A stretch of 64,000 nt of DNA from Streptomyces sp. LaPpAH-108. Lineage in GTDB: Bacteria > Actinomycetota > Actinomycetes > Streptomycetales > Streptomycetaceae. The position numbers and the translations under genes are program-made. The DNA lies in NCBI RefSeq assembly GCF_000373625.1, contig NZ_KB891988.1, positions 842,053 through 906,052 on the forward strand. Direction: 5' to 3'. Positions 15,544 to 28,301 of the stretch are shown piece by piece; the stretch's first letter is position 1, and each line of letters starts with the position of its first letter. The notes beneath the pieces were generated by a model that saw only the letters and a program-made list of their open reading frames with translations, made no database searches and had not been told where the DNA came from.

Positions 15544-17189
15544 GCGGGCACCTCCGAGTCGGCGCGGGTGCGGGTGTCCGGGGCGGGCGCGGCGGGATCG
15601 GCCGGGTGTGTGGGCGCGGCCCGCCCCGCGCCGGAGGCGGCGCCCTGCCCCGGATGTCCGGCGTCGTCGGGCGGCGCGACGGGCACGGCTCGCGCCCCGG
15701 CCGCTTCCGGCCCGGTCCCCGTCCGCTCGGCAGCGCCCGCGAGGCCGGGCGACGACACCGGCGCGGTCCGCACCCCGGCCGCCTCCCGGCCGACCCCGGG
15801 CCGCTCCGGGGGTACGACCCCGGCGGGAGGCGCCGCGGATGCCGCCCCGCCCTCCGGTGCCGCGCCGCTCCCGGTCGTCACCTGTTCCCGTACCTCTTCG
15901 CTTCCGGCGGTCACCCGTTCCCGCGCCGTCTCACTCCCGGCCGTCACCAGTCCCCGTACCTCTTCGCTTCCGGCGGTCACCAGTTCCCGCGTCGCCTCGC
16001 TCCCGGCCGTCACCAGTCCCCGCACCTCCTCACTCCCGACCGTCACCCGTTCCCGCACCCCCTCCCGCGCCGTGCCGCCCCCCGCCGAAGCCGCCTCGCG
16101 GAGCGCCCCGCTCCGCACCAGCTCCCGTACCTCCTCCGGCAGGAAGTCCGGTACGGCGAGCGCCTCGCCCCATTTGCCGCCCTCCTCGGGGACCAGGAGT
16201 TCGGCGATGTCCAGGACGTGGTGGCCGGCCATGGCGGGCAGGCAGCGGCCCCGGGCGGGGCCGATGGCGGCGGCCCACTCGGCGGGGATCGCGCAGACGC
16301 CCTGGGTGGCACCGGCGAGGGCACCCGCGACCGCCGCCGTGGTGTCGGCGTCGCGGCCCATGTTGACGGCGGTGAGGACCGCCTCCCGGAAGTCGCCGTC
16401 GGCCGCCGCGTACGCCCCGAAGGCGAGGGCGACGGCCTCGGGGGCGAGGTCGGTCCAGGGGTAGCCGCCGATGACCACGGCGGAGCGGACCGCGCGTTCG
16501 CCCCGGTGGGCGACGGCGACCGCGCGGCGCAGCGAGCGGGCGGTCCAGGAGTCGTCGGGTACGGCCGCGAGCGCGGCGGCGATCACCACGGCCGGGTCGG
16601 CGCCCGCCATCGCCGCCGCCACCCCGGCCGCGACCGCCTGCCCGCCGTGGATGCCCTCGCCCTCGTGGCTGACCGAGCCGTCGATCGCCACCAGCCGGGC
16701 CGCCTCGCCCGGCCGTCCGGCGGCGAACACCCCGAAGGGCGCCGCCCGCATCGCGAGCCCGTCGCTCCAGGCGTGCCGGTGCTGGGCGGAGATGGGGGCG
16801 GCCAGTCCGCGCCGCAGGTTCTCCAGGGTGCCGCGCTCGCTGAAGCCCGCGCCCCGGAAGGGGCCCTCGGCGCGGTCCGCGATCCACTGGTGCCAGGCCG
16901 CCTCGACATGCGCCGGGGTGAGCGCGGAGCCGTGCCGGGCGAGCAGCAGCCCCGAGAAGATCGCGTACTCGGTGTCGTCCGTGCCCGAGGGCCGGTCGGT
17001 GACGTACCCGGTGATACGGCCCCAGCGGGCGCGGATCTCGGAGGGCTTCATGTTCTCGGCCGGGGCGCCGAGCGCGTCGCCGACCGCCAGGCCGAGCAGC
17101 GCCCCGCGCGCCCGCTCACGCGGTCCGGGGCGGTTCCCGGACGCCGGGTCCGGGACGGGGTCCGGGGCGGTGCGGGCGGTCGAAGCCAT
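15540..17189 (-). CDS. ADP-ribosylglycohydrolase-family protein A with repeat-containing tail
   Basis: The protein has 549 residues. The catalytic domain (about 28-340) has GALLGLAVGDALGAPAE, T70-D-D-T73 in GTDDTEYAI, SHEGEGIHGGQ, and D280-A-D282-T in MGRDADTTAAVAGALAG; all metal ligands are intact. After the domain, residues 372-437 are six copies of an 11-residue repeat (VTAGSEEVRGL type), then a Pro/Ala-rich disordered tail of about 110 residues. ATG 17189 follows AAGGAG at nine bases; in-frame starts further upstream lack this. It is the first gene of the seven-gene operon and lies divergent to the VIT-type transporter gene. Confidence 0.87.
   Translation of the reverse strand: MASTARTAPDPVPDPASGNRPGPRERARGALLGLAVGDALGAPAENMKPSEIRARWGRITGYVTDRPSGTDDTEYAIFSGLLLARHGSALTPAHVEAAWHQWIADRAEGPFRGAGFSERGTLENLRRGLAAPISAQHRHAWSDGLAMRAAPFGVFAAGRPGEAARLVAIDGSVSHEGEGIHGGQAVAAGVAAAMAGADPAVVIAAALAAVPDDSWTARSLRRAVAVAHRGERAVRSAVVIGGYPWTDLAPEAVALAFGAYAAADGDFREAVLTAVNMGRDADTTAAVAGALAGATQGVCAIPAEWAAAIGPARGRCLPAMAGHHVLDIAELLVPEEGGKWGEALAVPDFLPEEVRELVRSGALREAASAGGGTAREGVRERVTVGSEEVRGLVTAGSEATRELVTAGSEEVRGLVTAGSETARERVTAGSEEVREQVTTGSGAAPEGGAASAAPPAGVVPPERPGVGREAAGVRTAPVSSPGLAGAAERTGTGPEAAGARAVPVAPPDDAGHPGQGAASGAGRAAPTHPADPAAPAPDTRTRADSEVPA
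15877..16074. repeat. six tandem 33-bp units inside the ARH-A gene
   Basis: Six consecutive 33-base units start at 15877, 15910, 15943, 15976, 16009 and 16042, each beginning GTCACC on the plus strand. They encode the 11-residue repeat V-T-x-G-S-E-x-x-R-x-x on the minus strand. The last unit is the most divergent. The period keeps the reading frame, so unit number could change without breaking the gene. Confidence 0.9.
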
Positions 17190-17470
17190 GGCGGACTCTC
17201 CTTCGGCGGGGGGTCGCGCTACAGGCGTGGGCCGCGCGGCCCTTTGCGGATGTGTCCCCCGTGACACGCGCCGACCAGCCTCCGGAGGCCCAGCATCACT
17301 CTCTCGGCATCTGAGCGTTCGATTCCTCGGATGAGCAAGAAAAGGTAAAGCCGCAGGTTAGCGGAGCCTTTCCTTGCTGGCGGGCAAGGAATGCCCGACG
17401 TAGGTTGGTAGTTGTCAAAAGATAGAAACAGTCCAAAGTTAGCTTTGGCTAAGCTCCCCGGGGGTCCTGA
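17190..17470. promoter_or_regulatory. divergent promoter region, ARH operon / VIT transporter
   Basis: This 281-base gap is much more AT-rich than its flanks, especially 17290-17450. It contains an eight-base inverted repeat TTCCTTGC...GCAAGGAA at 17370-17391. It also contains a TTAGC-tttg-GCTAA dyad at 17439-17452 close to the transporter start. TTGTCA at 17412-17417 could be a -35 for the plus strand, but no -10 at the right distance stands out. Both divergent transcripts must start here. Confidence 0.5.
17439..17457. promoter_or_regulatory. DtxR/IdeR-like box upstream of the VIT transporter
   Basis: TTAGCTTTGGCTAAGCTCC resembles the 19-base iron box (TTAGGTTAGGCTAACCTAA type) at about 13 positions, and its core is a perfect TTAGC/GCTAA dyad. 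It ends 13 bases before the start codon of a predicted iron or manganese transporter, where a DmdR/IdeR-type repressor or activator could act. This is by eye and not scored. Confidence 0.35.
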
Positions 17471-18202
17471 ATGGCCATCATCGACACCGAGGCCACGCTG
17501 CACGAGGCGCACCGTGACAACCACACCCACCGCGACGTCAACGGCGGCTGGCTGCGCCCCGCCGTCTTCGGCGCGATGGACGGCCTGGTGTCCAACCTCG
17601 CCCTGCTGACCGGTGTCGCGGGCGGGTCCGTCGGCCATCAGGCGATCGTGCTCACGGGCCTGGCCGGGCTCGCCGCCGGCGCCTTCTCGATGGCGGCCGG
17701 TGAGTACACCTCCGTCGCCTCGCAGCGCGAGCTGGTGCTGGCCGAGCTGGACGTGGAGCGCCGTGAGCTGCGCAAGCACCCGCAGGCCGAGGAGGAGGAG
17801 CTGGCCGCGCTGTACACCGCGCGCGGGGTCGAGCCCGGCCTCGCCCGCGAGGTCGCCCGGCAGCTGTCGCAGGACCCCGAGCGCGCCCTGGAGATCCACG
17901 CCCGCGAGGAGCTGGGCATCGACCCGGCCGACCTGCCCTCGCCGCTGGTGGCCGCCGTGTCCTCGTTCGGTTCGTTCGCGCTGGGTGCCCTGCTGCCCGT
18001 GCTGCCGTTCCTGCTCGGCGTGACCGTGCTGTGGCCCGCCGTGCTCCTCGCCCTCGCCGGACTCTTCGGCTGTGGTGCGGTGGTGGCCCGGGTGACGGCG
18101 CGGACCTGGTGGTTCAGCGGCCTCAGGCAGCTCGCCCTCGGTGGCGCCGCGGCCGGTGTGACGTACGCCCTGGGCAGTCTGTTCGGTACGGCCCTAGGAT
18201 GA
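17471..18202 (+). CDS. VIT1/CCC1-family iron/manganese transporter
   Basis: This 243-residue membrane protein starts with a cytoplasmic histidine-rich segment (HEAHRDNHTHRDVNGGWLRPAV). A typical VIT core follows: FGAMDGLVSNLALLTGVAGG in helix 1, AGAFSMAAGEYTSVASQREL in helix 2, and a cytoplasmic Glu-rich metal-binding loop (residues 85-145, EAEEEEL and RGVEPGLAREVARQL). Three C-terminal helices begin SSFGSFALGALLPVLPFLL. Family members export or sequester Fe2+ or Mn2+. The start follows a GGGGTCCTGA stretch, a weak ribosome site. An iron-box-like dyad just upstream supports metal regulation. Confidence 0.88.
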   Translation: MAIIDTEATLHEAHRDNHTHRDVNGGWLRPAVFGAMDGLVSNLALLTGVAGGSVGHQAIVLTGLAGLAAGAFSMAAGEYTSVASQRELVLAELDVERRELRKHPQAEEEELAALYTARGVEPGLAREVARQLSQDPERALEIHAREELGIDPADLPSPLVAAVSSFGSFALGALLPVLPFLLGVTVLWPAVLLALAGLFGCGAVVARVTARTWWFSGLRQLALGGAAAGVTYALGSLFGTALG

Positions 18203-18666
18203 CAGGCGCGGAATGTATGCGAGAGCCTGCATAAATAATCGTTACTCGCGGGTTTCGAACGCTTAACCACGGGGCATGACCAGTGAGCACTGGCACTGCG
18301 GGCAATGACGCCTGCGGTGGCGCCCCGCGGACCCGGGGGAAAGACACCCGGCCCGCCCCCTCGGACCGGCCCGGTCCCGATCCGACCGATCACCCCGGCC
18401 CGGCCTTCACGCACCTTTCCCGCCGCCGTGCGCGGCACCCGCCGTGACCGACCTCGCGGCACCCGCCGCGACCCCTGCGGCACCCTCGCCGCACCCCCGC
18501 GGCACCCGACGCGACCTTCCGTGTGGCGTCCGCATGCTGGAACGGCCTATCCGGTTCCCGGGAGCCGTCCCATCATGTAACCTGCACGAAATTTTGCACC
18601 CCACGCAGAGGGCCAGCGTCGTCCCTCGGTACCGCACATGGCCAGATGACGACGACGGGAGAGCCG
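18203..18666 (+). promoter_or_regulatory. gltB upstream region
   Basis: This 464-base non-coding stretch separates the VIT transporter from gltB. An AT-rich patch at 18228-18245 (TGCATAAATAATCG, loosely like an ArgR half-site pair) lies at its left end. The middle (18300-18530) is repetitive Pro/Arg-codon-like GC-rich sequence with short CGGCACCC and CCGCG repeats that I do not read as a gene. A GlnR-like box lies at 18577-18592. GGGAGAG just before 18667 is the gltB ribosome site. Confidence 0.5.
18577..18592 (+). promoter_or_regulatory. GlnR-like box upstream of gltB
   Basis: GTAAC-CTGCAC-GAAAT fits the Streptomyces GlnR consensus gTnAc-n6-GaAAc at all but the last base. It lies 75 bases upstream of the glutamate synthase start. 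The overlapping TGCACGAAATTTTGCA (18583-18598) also has a near-dyad character. Confidence 0.4.
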
Positions 18667-23254
<4,588 letters not shown>

Positions 23255-23262
<8 letters not shown>

Positions 23263-24718
23263 TCCCAAGGGCTTTCTTCACCACGGCCGCGAGGTCGCCC
23301 GCACCCGCCCCGTGGACGTGCGCCTCAAGGACTGGAACGAGGTCTACGTCCCCGGCTCCCTGCTGCCGATCATCAGCAAGCAGGCCAGCCGGTGCATGGA
23401 CTGCGGCATCCCGTTCTGTCACAACGGCTGTCCGCTCGGGAACCTGATCCCCGAGTGGAACGACTACGCCTACCGCGAGGACTGGGCCGCCGCCTCCGAG
23501 CGGCTGCACGCGACCAACAACTTCCCGGAGTTCACCGGGCGGCTGTGCCCCGCCCCCTGTGAGTCGGCCTGTGTGCTGGGCATCAACCAGCAGCCGGTCA
23601 CCATCAAGAACGTCGAGGTCTCCATCATCGACAAGGCGTGGGAGACCGGGGACGTCGCCCCGCGCATCCCCGAGCGCCTGTCCGGCAAGACCGTCGCCGT
23701 CATCGGCTCGGGCCCGGCCGGGCTCGCCGCCGCCCAGCAGCTCACCCGCGCCGGGCACACGGTCGCCGTCTACGAGCGCGCCGACCGCGTCGGCGGCCTG
23801 CTGCGGTACGGCATCCCCGAGTTCAAGATGGAGAAGCGGCACATCAACCGCCGCATAGAGCAGATGCGCGCGGAGGGCACCCGCTTCCGCACCGGCGTCG
23901 AGATCGGCCGCGACCTCAAGGCGACCGACCTCAAGAAGCGCTACGACGCCGTCGTCCTGGCCGTGGGCGCCACCACCGCCCGTGATCTCCCCGTCCCCGG
24001 GCGGGAGTTGAACGGCATCCACCAGGCGATGGAGTATCTGCCGCTGTCCAACAAGGTCCAGGAGGGCGACTACGTGGCCCCGCCGATCTCGGCCGAGGGC
24101 AAGCACGTCGTCGTCATCGGCGGCGGCGACACCGGCGCCGACTGCGTGGGCACTGCCCACCGCCAGGGCGCGGCCTCCGTCACCCAGCTGGAGATCATGC
24201 CCCGCCCGAGCGACGAGCGGCACCCGCTGAACCAGCCCTGGCCGACCTTCCCCATGCTCTACAAGGTCACCAGCGCCCACGAGGAGGGCGGTGAGCGGGT
24301 CTACTCCGTCTCCACCACCCACTTCGAGGGCGACGAGGACGGCAACGTCCAGTGGCTGCACCTGGCCGAGGTCGAGTTCATCGACGGCAGGCTGACCCCC
24401 AAGCCGGGCAGCGAGCGGAAGATCCCGGCCCAGCTGGTCACCCTCGCCATGGGCTTCACCGGCACCGACCGGGAGAACGGGCTCGTGGAGCAGTTCGGTC
24501 TCGACCTGGACGAGCGGGGCAACATCGCCCGCGACGCCGACTTCCAGACCAACGTGCCCGGCGTGTTCGTCGCCGGTGACGCGGGCCGCGGCCAGTCCCT
24601 CATCGTGTGGGCCATCGCCGAGGGCCGCTCCGCCGCCCGCGGCGTGGACCGCCACCTCACCGGGGCGAGCGACCTGCCCGCCCCGATCCGCCCGACCGAC
24701 CGCGCCCTGGCGGTCTGA
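23255..24718 (+). CDS. gltD: glutamate synthase small subunit
   Basis: GltD takes electrons from NADPH and passes them through FAD and two 4Fe-4S clusters to GltB. The 487 residues include the N-terminal cluster region ([20 protein letters not shown] and [12 protein letters not shown]), the FAD site [15 protein letters not shown] near 150, and the NADPH site [15 protein letters not shown] near 287. The FAD-contacting end [21 protein letters not shown] is intact. The ATG lies within the last codons of gltB, so translation is coupled and subunits are made 1:1. Confidence 0.97.
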
Positions 24719-24851
24719 CGGCCCCTCCACCGGATGTCCCGTACAACGGCGTACGCGGCATCGGGCGGCGCCTGCCCGACAGTCCCCGACCGGACGCCCC
24801 GGCAGGCGCCGCCGCCTGTCCGCAGCCGTCCGGCCGGGGGAGGCGCGTGGC

Positions 24852-25769
24852 TCAGGCCATGCCGCTCGTGTAACCCGCCACCTTCACCCACGTCAGCACC
24901 AGCAGCAGCACCACCAGCGCCGCGCACGCCCCCGCCTGGATCAGCGTCCGGCGCTTGTCCCGGGGCGCGTAGGCGTAGGCCAGCGTCACCAGAGCGCCCG
25001 TCAGCAGGCCGCCCAGATGCGCCTCCCAGGACGTCATGAACGCGGAGATCACCAGCCACACCAGCAGACCGGTCATGTACTGGTTGACCGCCCGCATGTC
25101 GTAGCCCAGACGGCGCCCCATCACCCAATAGGCCGCGCCCAGACCGAAGATGGCGCCCGAGGCGCCGATCGTCAGGTCGTCCGGGGCGACCAGGAGCACC
25201 AGCACCGAGCCGCCCAGCGCGGAGAGCAGATACAGCGCGAGATAGCGGGCCCGCCCCAACTGGATCTCCACCACCCGGCCGATGCTCCACAGCGAGACCA
25301 TGTTCATCACGATGTGCACCATCCCCATGCCCTCGTCCGGCGGCATGTGCAGGAACGATCCGGTCAGCAGCCGCTCCCACTGGCCGTCCGCCAGGCCCTC
25401 CGGGCGCAGCACCGGGTCGTAGGGGTACTGCCACAGGTAGTGCCCGCCGTCCGGCCCGAGCAGCCCCGCGCCCAGCATCCCGAAGCGGTCCACCAGGGAG
25501 GGCCGGACCAGCTCGCAGAGATAGGCGAGCACGTTCAGGCCGACCAGCGCGTACGTCACCAGCGGCACCGCGCTGATCCTGCCGCCGAACGCCGTCCGCG
25601 CCTGCCGGACCGAGCGCGTCCCCTCCTTCACGCACTCCACGCACTGGTGGCCGACCGCCGCCTCGCGCATGCAGTCCGGGCAGATGTAGCGGTCGCAGCG
25701 GGTGCAGCGGACGTGCGACTCCACCGTGGGATGGCGGAAGCAGGTGGTCACGTCGGACTCGGCGGTCAC
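24852..25769 (-). CDS. rhomboid-family intramembrane serine protease with N-terminal zinc finger
   Basis: This 305-residue protein begins with a small Cys/His domain (CFRHPTVESHVRCTRCDRYICPDCM, B-box-like) and a second CVEC pair. Six or seven membrane helices follow. The catalytic dyad is S204 in IGASGAIFG and H251 in EAHLGG, and the oxyanion-loop region HIVMNMVSLW precedes it. It would cut single-span membrane proteins within the bilayer. GTG 25769 follows GAGGAG; the in-frame start at 25838 has no ribosome site. This zinc finger plus rhomboid form is standard in Streptomyces. It does not overlap either neighbour. Confidence 0.92.
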   Translation of the reverse strand: MTAESDVTTCFRHPTVESHVRCTRCDRYICPDCMREAAVGHQCVECVKEGTRSVRQARTAFGGRISAVPLVTYALVGLNVLAYLCELVRPSLVDRFGMLGAGLLGPDGGHYLWQYPYDPVLRPEGLADGQWERLLTGSFLHMPPDEGMGMVHIVMNMVSLWSIGRVVEIQLGRARYLALYLLSALGGSVLVLLVAPDDLTIGASGAIFGLGAAYWVMGRRLGYDMRAVNQYMTGLLVWLVISAFMTSWEAHLGGLLTGALVTLAYAYAPRDKRRTLIQAGACAALVVLLLVLTWVKVAGYTSGMA

Positions 25770-26089
25770 GGCCGGCTCCTCGGGGAAGGACTCGGGGAAG
25801 AGTGGGACAGGATGAGCCGGTGGGGCGGCGGCGAACAAACTATCGGACCGGAGCGGACGGTGGGCGAACGGCGGGGGAGCGCCGCCCGTCCGGCTGTGAT
25901 CAGCTGATTTCCCGATACCGCGTCACCGCCCCGCGTCCCGCGCACTCTTAGGGATGACAGACCCGCGATTCACGTCCGCGCAGGTGGGAGGGCGTGCTGA
26001 TGATGTCCCGGATCATCGCGCCCACCGCAGTCACGCGACCCGCGCCTGGCGGGCCGCTGCGCCGTGCGCGGATCCGGAAGGAGACGGCC
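25770..26089. other. intergenic region between divergent rhomboid and hydrolase genes
   Basis: This 320-base stretch contains the 5' control regions of two divergent genes. An eight-base palindrome TCAGCTGA lies near 25898, in a TGATCAGCTGATTTCC context that is AT-rich for this genome. GGGAGGGCG (25987-25995) precedes alternative ATGs of the hydrolase, and GGAAGGAG at 26076-26083 precedes the chosen TTG. No further gene is seen. Confidence 0.4.
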
Positions 26090-27304
26090 TTGTCCGAGCA
26101 GAACGAACAAGCCGAGCGCAGCGTAGGGGAGTTCACGCTCACCGGCCCGCTGGCCGCCGCGCCGCCCGCCGGGTACCGGGCCCCCGAGCCCGACGAGAAG
26201 TGGCAGTTGCCGGGCGGCTTCGCCCACGTCTACTACGGCGAGCGCAACCAGGGCATCATGCGGCCGGTGATCGTCGCCGACGGCTTCAACCTCGGCCGCA
26301 GCGACCTGGACTGGCTCTACGCGGGCCTCGACCAGGGCCAGTTCCCCTTCCTGACCGAACTGCGCCGCCGGGGCCGGGACGTCATCCTGCTCGGCTTCGA
26401 CGAGCGCACCGCCTCGATCCTCGACAACGCCCAGACCGCGACCGCCGCCATCATGCGGGCCAACGCCGAACGGCTGGGCGGCACCCGCCTCACGGTGGGC
26501 GGCTTCAGCATGGGCGGCCTGATCACCCGCTACGCGCTGGCCAGGATGGAGATGCAGCGCGTCGACCACCAGGTCGGCGTCTACTTCTCGTACGACACCC
26601 CGCACCGGGGCGCGTACATCCCCGTCGGGCTCCAGGCGTTCTCGCACTTCATCCCCGTGGCGAACGACTTCGCCCGGCAGATGGACAGCCCCGCCGCCCG
26701 TCAGATGCTCTGGCGCCACTACGACCCGAAGACCGGTGAGAGCGGGATCGCCCCCGAGCGCACCCAGTTCCTCGAACAGCTCCAGCAGGTCGGCGGCTGG
26801 CCCCGCATCCCCCGTCTCCTGGCGGTCGCCAACGGCCGGGGCGACGGCACCGGCATCGCCGTCCTGCCCGGCGAGACCGTGCTCAAGGTGGACCGGGTCT
26901 ACCCCGGCACCTCCTTCTCCGCCCAGGCCCAGGGCCGCAACGTCACGGTCGCCGAGCTGAAGCGGCGCTTCCCGGCCGCCGAGAAGACCATCACCACCAG
27001 CGACTTCCCCGAGCTGGACGGCGCCCCCGGCGGCACCCTGCGCTCCTACGGCATCCTCGCCGACGCGCTGAAGAAGGCGGGCGCCCAGGTCGACCTGCGG
27101 CACCCGGAGGTCTCTTTCGTGCCCACGGTCAGCGCGGTCTCGATCCGCGACCTGGACCAGCAGAAGGACCTGTACGCGAACGTCGACGACCTGCCGCCGG
27201 ACGAGGCCGACGTCGACGACTACCTCTGCTCCTCCGACACGACGGCCCACACCGCCGTCACCGAGGAACTGGCGATCTGGCTCCTGGACCGGCTGCCCGA
27301 CTGA
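26090..27304 (+). CDS. alpha/beta hydrolase (esterase/lipase-like)
   Basis: Taking TTG 26090, which follows GGAAGGAG at good spacing, gives 404 residues. Starts further upstream (ATG near 26000, after GGGAGGG) are possible and would add a poorly conserved Arg/Pro-rich leader. The nucleophile elbow is GFSMGG near residue 142 (Ser), in LTVGGFSMGGLITRYALARM. It is preceded by the PVIVADGFNLG strand-loop that probably forms the oxyanion hole, and SYDTPHRGAYIP follows. A C-terminal Asp/His pair is plausible in CSSDTTAHTAV. No signal peptide or membrane segment is seen. Substrate is unknown. It converges with the HExxH gene at 27319 with only 14 bases between them. Confidence 0.75.
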   Translation: MSEQNEQAERSVGEFTLTGPLAAAPPAGYRAPEPDEKWQLPGGFAHVYYGERNQGIMRPVIVADGFNLGRSDLDWLYAGLDQGQFPFLTELRRRGRDVILLGFDERTASILDNAQTATAAIMRANAERLGGTRLTVGGFSMGGLITRYALARMEMQRVDHQVGVYFSYDTPHRGAYIPVGLQAFSHFIPVANDFARQMDSPAARQMLWRHYDPKTGESGIAPERTQFLEQLQQVGGWPRIPRLLAVANGRGDGTGIAVLPGETVLKVDRVYPGTSFSAQAQGRNVTVAELKRRFPAAEKTITTSDFPELDGAPGGTLRSYGILADALKKAGAQVDLRHPEVSFVPTVSAVSIRDLDQQKDLYANVDDLPPDEADVDDYLCSSDTTAHTAVTEELAIWLLDRLPD

Positions 27305-27318
27305 GCCCACCGGTTCGC

Positions 27319-28203
27319 TCAGGTGTCGCACTCCAGCACCGTGCGGCACAGCCCGCACCGCGCCTTGACCCGGCCCCGCACCGGCACCCTGATCCGCTGG
27401 TGGCAGACCGGGCAGTCGAAGGAGACACGCGGGCGCCCGTCGGCCCCGGAGGCGAAGGTGTAGCCCGCTTCCGGGGCCGGCGTACGCAGGGGATGGCGGC
27501 GGTGGTGGGCGTAGCGCAGCCGGGCCGGGCGGCCCGCCGCCGTCAGCGGGGGCCTGCGCTCGTCGTGCCGGGCCCGGGCGAGACCCTTGGCGTAGGCGTC
27601 GGCCGCCTGCGGGCTGGTGAACCACACCGCCGGGTCCTCGTGGAACAGCAGCGCCCGCTTGGCCAGCACGTACCCGAACTCCTCCGGGGTGAGATAGCCC
27701 AGCTTCTGCGAGGCGGGACCGTGCTCGCGGTAGGCGTCCAGGAGCAGCCAGCCCGCGCCCAGGTACACCGCCACCGTGTCGGTCAGGATCTCGTTCTCCG
27801 CCGTGGTCGGGAAGGCCAGGCCGAGCCGGTGCAGATAGACGTGGGTGACCTCGTGGGCGAGGGCCGCGCCGATGTCCTCGCGGTGGGTGCGGAAGCGGTC
27901 GTTCAGCTCCACGAAGTACTCCGGGCCCGCCGCCAGCTCGACGTTCGCCGCCTGGGTCATCTCCCGGAAGCCGACGATCAGCCGGGCGTCCGGCAGCCGG
28001 AAGTGCCCCACCAGCTCGCGCGCCACCCGCTGGGCGCCCAGATGCAGGTCGTCCGCGTCCCCGAAGGCCACGTCGGCCGGGGCCACACTGGTCGCGAAGG
28101 TCTCCACCACGTCGTACGACAGCCGCTTGTAGAGCGCGGTGACCGCTCTGCGCACCGTCGCCAGATGAGGAAAGCCGTGCTCGACCGGTCCGCCGTTCGC
28201 CAC
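27319..28203 (-). CDS. HExxH metallopeptidase-like protein with C-terminal zinc ribbon
   Basis: The 294 residues include a metallopeptidase-type helix H117-E-V-T-H121 in LAHEVTHVYLHRLG. A downstream Glu in TAENEILTDTVAVYLG could be the third ligand. The C-terminus (about 258-294) is a four-cysteine ribbon, CPVCHQRIRVPV...ARCGLCRTVLEC. The protein appears soluble and cytoplasmic, with no signal peptide. I do not recognise a characterised member. The combination suggests a protease that recognises a partner or nucleic acid through the ribbon. It starts with GTG 28203. Confidence 0.7.
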   Translation of the reverse strand: MANGGPVEHGFPHLATVRRAVTALYKRLSYDVVETFATSVAPADVAFGDADDLHLGAQRVARELVGHFRLPDARLIVGFREMTQAANVELAAGPEYFVELNDRFRTHREDIGAALAHEVTHVYLHRLGLAFPTTAENEILTDTVAVYLGAGWLLLDAYREHGPASQKLGYLTPEEFGYVLAKRALLFHEDPAVWFTSPQAADAYAKGLARARHDERRPPLTAAGRPARLRYAHHRRHPLRTPAPEAGYTFASGADGRPRVSFDCPVCHQRIRVPVRGRVKARCGLCRTVLECDT

Positions 28204-28287
28204 GTCCGCACCCCCAAAGACGCCGGGAAGCCCCCTCCACCATAGGTCCGCCCCGACCGCCCGGGAACGGTGCCGGGCCGCGCCCCT

Positions 28288-28293
28288 TAGGGT
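28288..28293 (+). promoter_or_regulatory. candidate -10 element of the leaderless chorismate mutase gene
   Basis: TAGGGT lies eight bases before the ATG at 28302 with no ribosome binding site, the usual pattern for leaderless messages. Confidence 0.45.
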
Positions 28294-28301
28294 TGTCGCC
28301 C

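Noticed and set aside
18241..18256. A second GlnR-like site (GAAAC-CCGCGA-GTAAC on the minus strand) far upstream of gltB
   Set aside because: It fits the AC-n9-AC spacing but matches the half-sites poorly and lies more than 400 bases from the gene.
18523..18666. A longer gltB starting at ATG 18523
   Set aside because: The extra 48 residues are unlike the family, lack a ribosome site and would cover the GlnR-like box. ATG 18667 gives the usual short propeptide before Cys39.
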